A stretch of 64,000 nt of DNA, from assembly GCA_947382355.1 (NCBI GenBank), contig CANCYR010000010.1, positions 1 to 64,000 on the forward strand, in the 5' to 3' direction. Origin of the DNA: an uncultured Lachnospiraceae bacterium. GTDB lineage: Bacteria > Bacillota > Clostridia > Lachnospirales > Lachnospiraceae. This document shows, in pieces, positions 54,214 to 61,684 of the stretch. The position numbers were made by a program, and so were the translations under genes. Below the pieces are notes generated by a model that was not told the DNA's origin, ran no database searches, and saw only the letters and a list, made by a program, of their open reading frames with translations. Position 1 is the first letter of the stretch. Each line of letters begins with the position of its first letter.

Positions 54214-55890
54214 ATGGAATATGTAGTGTTTTCTGCTCTTATCATAGCATTTCTTGTAGTAATTTTTATTATGGGAATGCTGGAGGAAAGAAGAGCAAAA
54301 AAGAAATTCAGGGAAAAGCTGGAAAGGGATTATGGAAAGCCTTCTGATAAGCAGTACATGGATGGAAGGCTTTCCACTATATCCGGCTATTACAAAAAAA
54401 CAATGGGAGAAACAGATTTTTTTATTGATGATATCACATGGAATGATTTAGACATGGACAGGCTTTATCAGGCTATGGATTACACTTTTTCTGCAGCCGG
54501 GGAAGAGGTGCTTTATAAAACACTGCGGTGTCCCTGTATGGAGGAAATTACTTTAAAGGAAAGAGAGGGAAAAATAAACTATTTTCGGGAAAACAAGGAA
54601 AAGCGCATAAATGTCCAGCTTTTATTTGCAGCTATCGGAAGGACCGGAAAATATTCCATTGTGGACTATATTGATTATTTGGATAATCTGGAGGAAGAAA
54701 AGCTGACAAAGCATGTGATTATTTTAATTGCGATGGCAGCTTCGCTGGTGGGAATGTTTTTAAGTCCTGCACTTGGGCTGACGGCTTTTTGCACGCTTTT
54801 AGCCATGAATATTATGCTGTATTTTCCGTCCCAAAAGCGAATTGCCCCGTATCTTACAACCTTTGCGTATTTGCTTCGGGTCATAAAGGCCATTGAAAAA
54901 CTGGATAAATGCAATGTGCCGGTGTTTGAGAAGGAGATGGAGGAGTTAAAAAGACTGAAAAAGGAAACAAAGGCATTTGCAAAAGGCGCCTTTCTTGTTT
55001 TTGGGGATAAAGCCGTGAAAAGCAATCCTTTTGAAATACTGTTAGATTATATAAAAATGTGCTTCCATATCGACATTTTGAAATTTTACAGCATGCTTAA
55101 AGAGGCAAAGAACCATAAGCAGGATTTTCTTGCCATGTTTGAAATTATAGGGAGCATGGAGGTGGTGGTTTCCATAGGAGCCTATCGGGAGAGTCTTTCT
55201 TATTACTGTCTGCCCCGGTTTTTTGGTAAGCTGTATTTAGAAGGAGAGGAGTTGTATCATCCGTTAATAGCGGAACCGGTGGTAAACAGCTTTCGGGAAG
55301 ATAAGGGAATGTTGCTGACCGGTTCAAATGCTTCCGGCAAGTCCACCTTCTTAAAAACAGTGGCAGTGAATGTGATTTTGGCACAGACCATTTATACCTG
55401 TATGGCAAAAAGCTTTACATGCAGTATGTTCCGGGTGTATTCTTCCATGTCCCTTAAGGATGACCTGGCAGCCGGGGACAGTTATTTCATTGTAGAAATC
55501 AAGGCATTAAAGCGAATACTGGATGCAGTGAAAGGGAAAGGGGCGCCGGTATTATGCTTTGTGGACGAGGTGTTAAGAGGAACTAACACGGTGGAGCGGA
55601 TTGCAGCTTCTACAGAAATTTTGGAAAGCCTTTTGGGCGAAAGTTCCATGTGCTTTGCAGCTACCCATGATATTGAGCTGACAAGGCTTTTGGAAGGAAG
55701 CTATCATAATTTCCATTTTGAAGAGACCATTCTTAAGGATGATGTGAAGTTCAATTACAAATTAAAGGAAGGCAGGGCAACTACGCGAAATGCCATTAAG
55801 CTGTTAGGCATCTTACAATATGAAAAGCAGATTATTGAAAAAGCAGAAAAAAGGGCAGAGAATTTTGTGAATACAGGAAAGTGGATTTAG
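54214..55890 (+). CDS. Membrane-anchored MutS-like ATPase
   Basis: 558 residues. One N-terminal membrane helix (residues 3-22), a helical region with two more hydrophobic helices (about 167-210), then a C-terminal MutS/ABC-type ATPase: Walker A LLTGSNASGKSTFLKT, SMSLKDDLAAGDSYFIVEIKAL, Walker B VLCFVDEVLRGTNTVERI, and CFAATHDIEL. It lacks the mismatch-recognition domains I and II, so it is not the repair MutS. Its role is unknown; a membrane-bound DNA- or stress-related function is inference. Confidence 0.88.
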   Translation: MEYVVFSALIIAFLVVIFIMGMLEERRAKKKFREKLERDYGKPSDKQYMDGRLSTISGYYKKTMGETDFFIDDITWNDLDMDRLYQAMDYTFSAAGEEVLYKTLRCPCMEEITLKEREGKINYFRENKEKRINVQLLFAAIGRTGKYSIVDYIDYLDNLEEEKLTKHVIILIAMAASLVGMFLSPALGLTAFCTLLAMNIMLYFPSQKRIAPYLTTFAYLLRVIKAIEKLDKCNVPVFEKEMEELKRLKKETKAFAKGAFLVFGDKAVKSNPFEILLDYIKMCFHIDILKFYSMLKEAKNHKQDFLAMFEIIGSMEVVVSIGAYRESLSYYCLPRFFGKLYLEGEELYHPLIAEPVVNSFREDKGMLLTGSNASGKSTFLKTVAVNVILAQTIYTCMAKSFTCSMFRVYSSMSLKDDLAAGDSYFIVEIKALKRILDAVKGKGAPVLCFVDEVLRGTNTVERIAASTEILESLLGESSMCFAATHDIELTRLLEGSYHNFHFEETILKDDVKFNYKLKEGRATTRNAIKLLGILQYEKQIIEKAEKRAENFVNTGKWI

Positions 55891-55912
55891 AAAGAAGAAT
55901 AAATCAGCACCG

Positions 55913-55956
55913 GTTCAGTCCACAGCTTTCTCATACAGGAATCGGGACCGGTACAT
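55913..55956 (+). repeat. Decayed single arm of the palindromic element
   Basis: GGTTCAGTCCACAGCTTTCT, then CATACAGGAATCGGGACCGG, close to the left arm of MITE copy 5; no right arm. Confidence 0.5.
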
Positions 55957-55972
55957 AAATCAGGAGGAAGTT

Positions 55973-56452
55973 ATGAAAGTAACAATTTATTCAGACGGTT
56001 CAGCAAGGGGAAATCCGGGGCCGGGAGGCTATGGGACGGTTGTCCAGTATGTGGACACAAAGGGAACACTACATGAAAGGGAATTTTCAGCAGGCTACAA
56101 AAATACTACCAATAACCGCATGGAGCTGATGGGTGCCATTGTGGGATTAGAGGCTTTAACAAAGCCATGTGAGATTCTGTTAATTTCCGATTCCAAATAT
56201 GTAACAGATGCCTTTAATCAGAACTGGATAAAAGGGTGGCTGAAAAACAACTGGAAAAACAGCCAGAAAAAGCCTGTGAAAAACGTGGATTTATGGAAGC
56301 GGCTGTTAAAGGCAATGGAGCCTCATCAGGTGGCTTTCCAATGGATAAAAGGCCATGCAGGCCATGATGAAAATGAAAGATGTGATATGCTTGCCACAAG
56401 TGCAGCGGATGGTTCAAACTTACTTGACGATACGGGCTTTGAAGTGGTATGA
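55973..56452 (+). CDS. rnhA: Ribonuclease HI
   Basis: 159 residues. Cuts RNA in RNA-DNA hybrids. Catalytic acids in IYSDGSARGNPGPGG (Asp), NRMELMGA (Glu), LISDSKYVTDAF (Asp) and GHAGHDENERCD (His, Asp). Basic handle region (NNWKNSQKKPVKN) present. ATG after AGGAGGAAGTT. Confidence 0.95.
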   Translation: MKVTIYSDGSARGNPGPGGYGTVVQYVDTKGTLHEREFSAGYKNTTNNRMELMGAIVGLEALTKPCEILLISDSKYVTDAFNQNWIKGWLKNNWKNSQKKPVKNVDLWKRLLKAMEPHQVAFQWIKGHAGHDENERCDMLATSAADGSNLLDDTGFEVV

Positions 56453-56486
56453 TAATAGTCAGTAAAAAGGAAATGAGGTATACGGC

Positions 56487-56660
56487 ATGAATAATCTGAT
56501 ACTTTTTTTTAATTCATTTTTATCTTATTTGCTATTGTTTGTTATAATGGTAGCGCTCGTTGTAATCGCCTGCGTGATTGGAGTGAAGCTTAGAAAATCC
56601 AAGGATGCAAAGCTTTTGCAAGAGGAATTGTTAGAAAAAGAAGAAACAGCAGAAGGCTGA
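56487..56660 (+). CDS. Small single-span membrane protein
   Basis: 57 residues: short polar start, one strongly hydrophobic helix (residues about 12-35), then a basic and acidic cytoplasmic tail (LRKSKDAKLLQEELLEKEE). ATG at 56487 with GAGG upstream, its own intrinsic terminator directly after the stop, and conserved-looking codon use support a real gene. Function unknown. Confidence 0.75.
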   Translation: MNNLILFFNSFLSYLLLFVIMVALVVIACVIGVKLRKSKDAKLLQEELLEKEETAEG

Positions 56661-56668
56661 TAGGAAGA

Positions 56669-56697
56669 AGGGTGTTCCAGGGGACACCCGTTTTTCA
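56669..56697 (+). terminator. Terminator after the small membrane protein gene
   Basis: GGGTGTTCC pairs with GGGACACCC around AG, followed by GTTTTTC. Confidence 0.85.
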
Positions 56698-56726
56698 TTT
56701 TATGAAAAAGATACGGAGATTATCAT

Positions 56727-57521
56727 ATGAAACGATATGAGACGATTTTGTGGGATGTGGACGGTACGCTGCTAAATTTCATAAAATCACAGGAATTTGC
56801 AATAAAGAAGGCATTTGCAGATTATCAACTGCAGATTACCAAAGAGACGGTGGAGCTTTATTCTGCAATCAATGAGTCCTATTGGAAGCGGCTAGAGCTT
56901 TTAGAGATTACAAAGGAGGAGGTGCTGTACGGAAGGTTTGAAACTTTATTTAACAGGCTGTCGGAGCAGGCGGAAAAAGAAGGGCTTTCCGGGTGGGTCT
57001 TTCAAACTGATATAGAGGCTGTTTTGAATGACGTTATTTTAGAAAGACTAAGAGCCATACCGATAAGGAAATTCCAAAAGGCATACCAGACATATCTGGG
57101 CGGCGTTTACTTTTATCAGGACGATTCCCTCCGCCTTTGTAAGAAGCTGCAAAAGGATTTTAAACAGTATATTGTCACAAACGGAGTGGAGTGGACCCAG
57201 CGGAATAAATTGCAGTTAGCCGGTTTTACAGAGCTGATGGAGGACATTTTTATTTCAGAGGTCATAGGGGCACCCAAGCCGGATAAAAGATTCTTTGACG
57301 CATGCTTTTTACAAATACCGGATTTTAACAGGGAAAAGACCATTATCATTGGCGATTCCTTATCCAGCGATATGCTGGGTGGAAACCGGGCGGAAATTGC
57401 AGCCTGCTGGTACAATCCGGAAAAGCTTGAAAGAACATTGGATGTACATATTGATTATGAAATACGGAATCTATGGGAAGTGGAGAAAATCTTATGGCAA
57501 AATCAGCAAATCAGAAACTAA
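56727..57521 (+). CDS. HAD-family nucleotidase (YjjG-like)
   Basis: 264 residues. HAD motifs: LWDVDGTLLNF (nucleophile Asp), IVTNGVEWTQRNKL (motif II Thr), GAPKPDKRFFD (Lys) and IIGDSLSSDMLGG (Asp). The TNGVxxTQxxKL form marks the YjjG/YfnB pyrimidine 5'-nucleotidase group, which clears non-canonical nucleotides. Overlaps the WYL regulator gene by 28 bp. Confidence 0.9.
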   Translation: MKRYETILWDVDGTLLNFIKSQEFAIKKAFADYQLQITKETVELYSAINESYWKRLELLEITKEEVLYGRFETLFNRLSEQAEKEGLSGWVFQTDIEAVLNDVILERLRAIPIRKFQKAYQTYLGGVYFYQDDSLRLCKKLQKDFKQYIVTNGVEWTQRNKLQLAGFTELMEDIFISEVIGAPKPDKRFFDACFLQIPDFNREKTIIIGDSLSSDMLGGNRAEIAACWYNPEKLERTLDVHIDYEIRNLWEVEKILWQNQQIRN

Positions 57522-58486
57522 AACTATTATATATCGTAAAGCTCTTACAGGAAAAAACAAATGAAGACCAGGGCATTACTACCGCACAGCTGATTGAGGA
57601 GCTGGAAAAGTATGAAATAAAAGCGGAACGCAAGAGCATTTATACTGATATGGAAGCGCTCCAGAATTTTGGCTATGATATCGTAAGCTCCAAGGCAAGG
57701 GAAAGCGGGGGCTACCGTCTGGTGAGCAGAACCTTTGAACTGGCGGAATTAAAGCTGTTGGTTGATGCGGTACAGGCATCCAAATTCATTACCTTAAAAA
57801 AGTCAAGAGAGCTGATTGGGAAAATCGGTTCCCTGACCAACCAGATGGATGCAAGGCAGTTAAAGCGTCAGGTTTATGTAACGGACAGAATTAAAACGGA
57901 AAACGAAAGCATTTACTATAATGTGGACTATATTCACCGGGCCATTCAGGAAAATTTAAAGATTTCCTTCCGTTACTTTGAATGGAATATAGATAAAAAG
58001 ATGCAGTTTAAAAGGGCAGGAGAACGATATGTGGTAAGCCCCCATCAGCTTATCTGGAATGATGAATACTATTACATGGTGGCTTATGATGAAGAAGCTG
58101 CAATGATGAAGCATTACCGGGTGGACAAGATGAATGATATTTCTATGACAAAAGAGCCGAGGAGCGGAACAGAGCTGTTTCAGACCATGAAGCCTGCCAG
58201 ATATTCCAGCAAGACCTTTTCCATGTTCGGAGGAAGGGATGAGACAGTTACGCTGGAATTTGAAAATCATTTTGCCGGCGTGGTTATCGACAGGTTTGGA
58301 AAGGATGTGGAAATCCGGAAAAGGGACGAAGAACATTTTTCCATCCGGGTAAATATAGCCGTAAGCGGGCAGTTTTTCGGCTGGCTCACCGGGCTTGGAA
58401 AAGGTGCAAGGATTTTGCTTCCGGAAGAAGTAAAGCTTGAGTATGAAAAGCATTTAAAAGAAATATTGAAAGAATATAAAGACTGA
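57494..58486 (+). CDS. WYL-domain transcription regulator
   Basis: 330 residues. N-terminal winged helix-turn-helix (GITTAQLIEELEKYEIKAER, KSIYTDMEALQNFGYDI), central WYL domain (KISFRYFEWNIDKKMQFKRA, VVSPHQLIWNDEYYYMVAYD) and C-terminal WCX extension (TVTLEFENHFAGVVIDRFG). WYL proteins sense a ligand, often nucleic acid or nucleotide. ATG at 57494, inside the HAD gene, suggests co-translation. Confidence 0.92.
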   Translation: MAKSANQKLKLLYIVKLLQEKTNEDQGITTAQLIEELEKYEIKAERKSIYTDMEALQNFGYDIVSSKARESGGYRLVSRTFELAELKLLVDAVQASKFITLKKSRELIGKIGSLTNQMDARQLKRQVYVTDRIKTENESIYYNVDYIHRAIQENLKISFRYFEWNIDKKMQFKRAGERYVVSPHQLIWNDEYYYMVAYDEEAAMMKHYRVDKMNDISMTKEPRSGTELFQTMKPARYSSKTFSMFGGRDETVTLEFENHFAGVVIDRFGKDVEIRKRDEEHFSIRVNIAVSGQFFGWLTGLGKGARILLPEEVKLEYEKHLKEILKEYKD

Positions 58487-58565
58487 GAGGAACCTGCATT
58501 TTTTGTGATAGAAATTCCGGGATTGGAGACAATAGAAGAAAAAGCCCGGAAAGGAAACAAAAAGC

Positions 58566-60002
58566 ATGGAATCCATCTGGAAAAAAACAATAGAAATGGA
58601 AGAAAGGCCTTCCCTGGCAGGGGATATGGAGACAGATGTGCTTATTATCGGCGCCGGGATGGCAGGAGTTCTCACGGGATATCTGCTGATGGAGGCGGGG
58701 AGAGAGGTGACTGTTATCGATGCCGAAACAATCGGAAGCGGACAGACCGGAAACACCACGGCAAAAATCACCTCACAGCACAATCTGATTTATGACAGGC
58801 TGATACAGACTGTGGGAATGGAGGCTGCCAGAGAATATGCCAGCGCCAATGAAGCCGCCATAAGAGAATATGAACGGATTATAGAAAAAGAAAGGATTTC
58901 CTGTGATTTTTATAAGTGCGATGCCTATCTGTATTCCAGAAGAGGTGCAGAGGAAATAAAGAGAGAGGTGGAAGCCGCAGAGAGGCTTGGTCTGAATGCA
59001 GAATTTACAAAGGACACTGAGCTGCCTTTTTTAGTGGAAGGCGCCATCCGGTTTACAGGACAGGCTGCGTTTCATCCTTTGAAGTTCTTAAAGGCGGCTG
59101 CAGGAAGACTCACTGTTTTTTCCCATACGAAGGCTCTTGAGGTGGAGGAGCATAAAGTACGGACTGCAGGGGGCACGATAAAAGCAAAGGAAATTGTGTT
59201 TGCCTGTCATTTTCCTTTTCTGAATGTACCGGGGTATTACTTTATGAGGATGCATCAGGAGCGCAGCTATGTAATTGCCTATGAAGGAGTTCCAACAGTG
59301 AAAAATATGTATCTGGGGGTGGATGAAGACAGTCTGTCCTTTCGCAGCTATGGGGATTACCTGCTTCTTGGAGGAGGAAAGCATCATACAGGTATATGTG
59401 AACCGGGCATGGGATATGAGTTTATACAGCTGGAAGCAGAGAAATATTATAAAAGCGGAAGGGAAGCAGCCAGATGGTCGGCTCAGGACTGCATGACTCT
59501 GGACGGGATTCCTTATATAGGAAGATTTTCTTCCGGCATGGACCATACTTACGTGGCAACAGGCTTTGGAAAATGGGGCATGACCAGCTCCATGGCGGCG
59601 GCATGCCTGATTCGGGATATGATTCTGGAAAAAGAGCCGGTTAATGAAAAGGTATTTTCACCCCGGAGATTCCACTTATCCGCCTCAGCCGGCACCTTGG
59701 TGCAGGAAGGCATGACCACTGTACGGAACTTTACAAAAAAATGGGTGAAGCTTCCGGAAAAGCACTTGAAAAAACTGGAAACGGGAAAAGGAACCCTGTT
59801 GGAATATGAAGGAGAAAAGGTAGGCGCCTATAAAGACGAAAACGGACAGGTTTTTCTCGTATCGGCAGTCTGCCCCCACTTAGGCTGTGAATTAGCATGG
59901 AACCCTCAGGAAAAAAGCTGGGACTGTCCCTGCCACGGTTCCAGATTTGATTACAAGGGAAGGCTTTTAGATGGCCCTGCGCAGCAGTCCATCATGGCGT
60001 AA
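58566..60002 (+). CDS. FAD-dependent oxidoreductase with C-terminal Rieske domain, cut short by a MITE
   Basis: 478 residues. N-terminal DAO-type FAD fold with VLIIGAGMAGVLTGYLLMEA and GSGQTGNTTAKITSQHN; C-terminal Rieske [2Fe-2S] domain with CPHLGC and CPCHGSRF (Cys/His pairs near residues 435 and 455). Substrate unknown. The stop codon TAA (60000-60002) is the second to fourth base of the inserted element that starts at 59999. Joining the two copies of the 8-bp target repeat restores IMAKENPSAS then TGA, so the insertion removed seven residues and probably left the enzyme functional. Confidence 0.9.
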   Translation: MESIWKKTIEMEERPSLAGDMETDVLIIGAGMAGVLTGYLLMEAGREVTVIDAETIGSGQTGNTTAKITSQHNLIYDRLIQTVGMEAAREYASANEAAIREYERIIEKERISCDFYKCDAYLYSRRGAEEIKREVEAAERLGLNAEFTKDTELPFLVEGAIRFTGQAAFHPLKFLKAAAGRLTVFSHTKALEVEEHKVRTAGGTIKAKEIVFACHFPFLNVPGYYFMRMHQERSYVIAYEGVPTVKNMYLGVDEDSLSFRSYGDYLLLGGGKHHTGICEPGMGYEFIQLEAEKYYKSGREAARWSAQDCMTLDGIPYIGRFSSGMDHTYVATGFGKWGMTSSMAAACLIRDMILEKEPVNEKVFSPRRFHLSASAGTLVQEGMTTVRNFTKKWVKLPEKHLKKLETGKGTLLEYEGEKVGAYKDENGQVFLVSAVCPHLGCELAWNPQEKSWDCPCHGSRFDYKGRLLDGPAQQSIMA

Positions 60003-60223
60003 CAGTTCAGCCCACAGTTTTCTCACACCGGAATCAGAACCGGCTGCAGGCAGAAAATGTTTCTACGTCGCCACGCTCTCGCTCTGATAAAAACGCAGCA
60101 GTGCTAAGCTCGAAAATACCTCGCTAAGCGCTGGCGTTTTTATAAGGGTTCCTTTTAGAAATCATTTTCTGCCTGCAGCCGGTTCTGATTCCGGTGTGAG
60201 AAAACTGTGGACTGAACTGTTAC
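59999..60223 (+). mobile_element. Full palindromic MITE copy 5 with perfect 8-bp target duplication
   Basis: 225 bp, GTAACAGTTC to GAACTGTTAC. ATCATGGC is present at 59991-59998 and again at 60224-60231. The two 61-nt arms match with one mismatch although they differ from copies 1-3 at many paired sites (for example CACAGTTTTCTCACACC). Confidence 0.95.
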
Positions 60224-60328
60224 ATCATGGCAAAGGAAAACCCATCTGCTTCTTGAAAGCAAAAATCTGCTGTGATAAGATAATGGAGGAAAATGGAATA
60301 TACAAAACAAGTAAAGGAGTAAGTACAA

Positions 60329-61498
60329 ATGAAACCATTTGCAAAACGTCTGGATGGTTTTGAAGAAGGAATTTTTCAGGCATTGAACGATAAAAAGAAT
60401 CAATTGGAGCAGGAAGGGAGGAAGGTCTACAACTTTTCCGTAGGCACTCCGGATTTCAAGCCGGCAGAGCATATTATGAAAGCGGTTGCAGAAGCGGCAG
60501 CAAAGCCGGAAAACTATAAATACGCGCTGGCGGACCTGCCGGAATTGACTGAAGCAGTCATTGGACGGTTTCGAAAAAGATACGGCGTCAGCCTGAAGGA
60601 ATCGGAAGTGACCTCCGTATATGGCTCCCAGGAAGGAATCGCCCACATCGCCCTTCCTTTATGCGACCCGGGGGATGTGGTATTAGTGCCAAATCCCGGA
60701 TATCCTATTTTTGAAGCAGGACCTAAGCTGATGGGGGCGGATGTAAGGACTTATGATTTAATAGAAGAAAAAGGATATCTGCCCAATCTTGCGGACATTC
60801 CAAAGGAAATCACAGACAGGGCAAAATGCATTATCGTATCCTATCCGCTAAATCCTGTATGCAGGCAGGCGCCGGAGCATTTTTATCAGGAGCTGATTGC
60901 CTGGGCAAAGGAAAGGGGCATTTGGATTCTCCATGATAATGCCTATTCCGATATTGTTTATGACGGAAAAAGAGGACGTTCCATTTTATCCTATGAGGGG
61001 GCAAAGGAAGTGGCGGCAGAGTTTTATTCCCTGTCCAAATCCTTTAACTATACGGGAGCAAGGATGGGATTTTTAGCAGGCAACGAACAAATTATACAAA
61101 ATTTCAAAAAAATACGTTCCCAAATTGATTACGGCACATTTCTTCCGGTGCAGTACGGCGCCATTGCCGCACTGACCGGGTCAGACGATATGGTTCTTGC
61201 CCAGTGCAGGGCTTATGAGGAAAGAAGGAATGCCCTGTGTGACGGACTGACGGAAATCGGCTGGAAATTTGAGAGAAGCGAGGGCACTATGTTTGCATGG
61301 GCGAAGATTCCGGAAGGATTTACCGATGATACCCGGTTCGTTATGGAGCTTATGGAAAAGACAGGGGTTATCTGTACGCCGGGAAGCAGCTTTGGCAGCC
61401 TCGGGAAGAATCACGTGCGGTTTGCGCTGGTCCTTCCGGTGGAAACCATCCGGGAAGCAATTTCCAAAATAGACGAAAGCGGCATATTGAAAAAATAG
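60329..61498 (+). CDS. Class I/II PLP aminotransferase
   Basis: 389 residues, fold type I. Motifs FSVGTPDFKPAEHI, VYGSQEGIAH, VPNPGYPIFEAG, HDNAYSDIVYDG and the PLP lysine in YSLSKSFNYTGARMGF. It is closest in pattern to aspartate/LL-diaminopimelate-type aminotransferases. The usual NPTG after YPxNP reads NPVC here, a substitution near the active site. Substrate cannot be set from sequence. Monocistronic, following the MITE. Confidence 0.88.
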   Translation: MKPFAKRLDGFEEGIFQALNDKKNQLEQEGRKVYNFSVGTPDFKPAEHIMKAVAEAAAKPENYKYALADLPELTEAVIGRFRKRYGVSLKESEVTSVYGSQEGIAHIALPLCDPGDVVLVPNPGYPIFEAGPKLMGADVRTYDLIEEKGYLPNLADIPKEITDRAKCIIVSYPLNPVCRQAPEHFYQELIAWAKERGIWILHDNAYSDIVYDGKRGRSILSYEGAKEVAAEFYSLSKSFNYTGARMGFLAGNEQIIQNFKKIRSQIDYGTFLPVQYGAIAALTGSDDMVLAQCRAYEERRNALCDGLTEIGWKFERSEGTMFAWAKIPEGFTDDTRFVMELMEKTGVICTPGSSFGSLGKNHVRFALVLPVETIREAISKIDESGILKK

Positions 61499-61550
61499 AC
61501 ATGACAAAATCCCCATTCCTTTTTTGTGTAATTTTTTCAAATTCCTTTGG

Positions 61551-61579
61551 TTGACATGAAATCGGAAATGCACTATACT
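61551..61579 (+). promoter_or_regulatory. SigA promoter of nrdDG
   Basis: TTGACA (61551-61556), 17-bp spacer, TATACT (61574-61579). Confidence 0.9.
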
Positions 61580-61590
61580 AATCTAGCGAC

Positions 61591-61636
61591 CACTAGATAT
61601 AGTGATTTGGAAACGAGGGTAAACACAATATAGTGT
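61591..61636 (+). promoter_or_regulatory. Paired NrdR boxes
   Basis: CACTAGATATAGTG (61591-61604) and ACACAATATAGTGT (61623-61636) are palindromes of the NrdR type with centres 32 bp apart (three helical turns), just downstream of the promoter -10. NrdR is the general repressor of ribonucleotide reductase genes. Confidence 0.85.
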
Positions 61637-61684
61637 TTTTGTGAGTATATACGGCATTTAGCCGTGAATTTTGGAGGGATTTTC

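Noticed and set aside
13547-60223. Repeats considered as a CRISPR array
   Set aside because: Copies are dispersed over 46 kb, about 224 bp long and palindromic, with no regular spacers and no cas genes.
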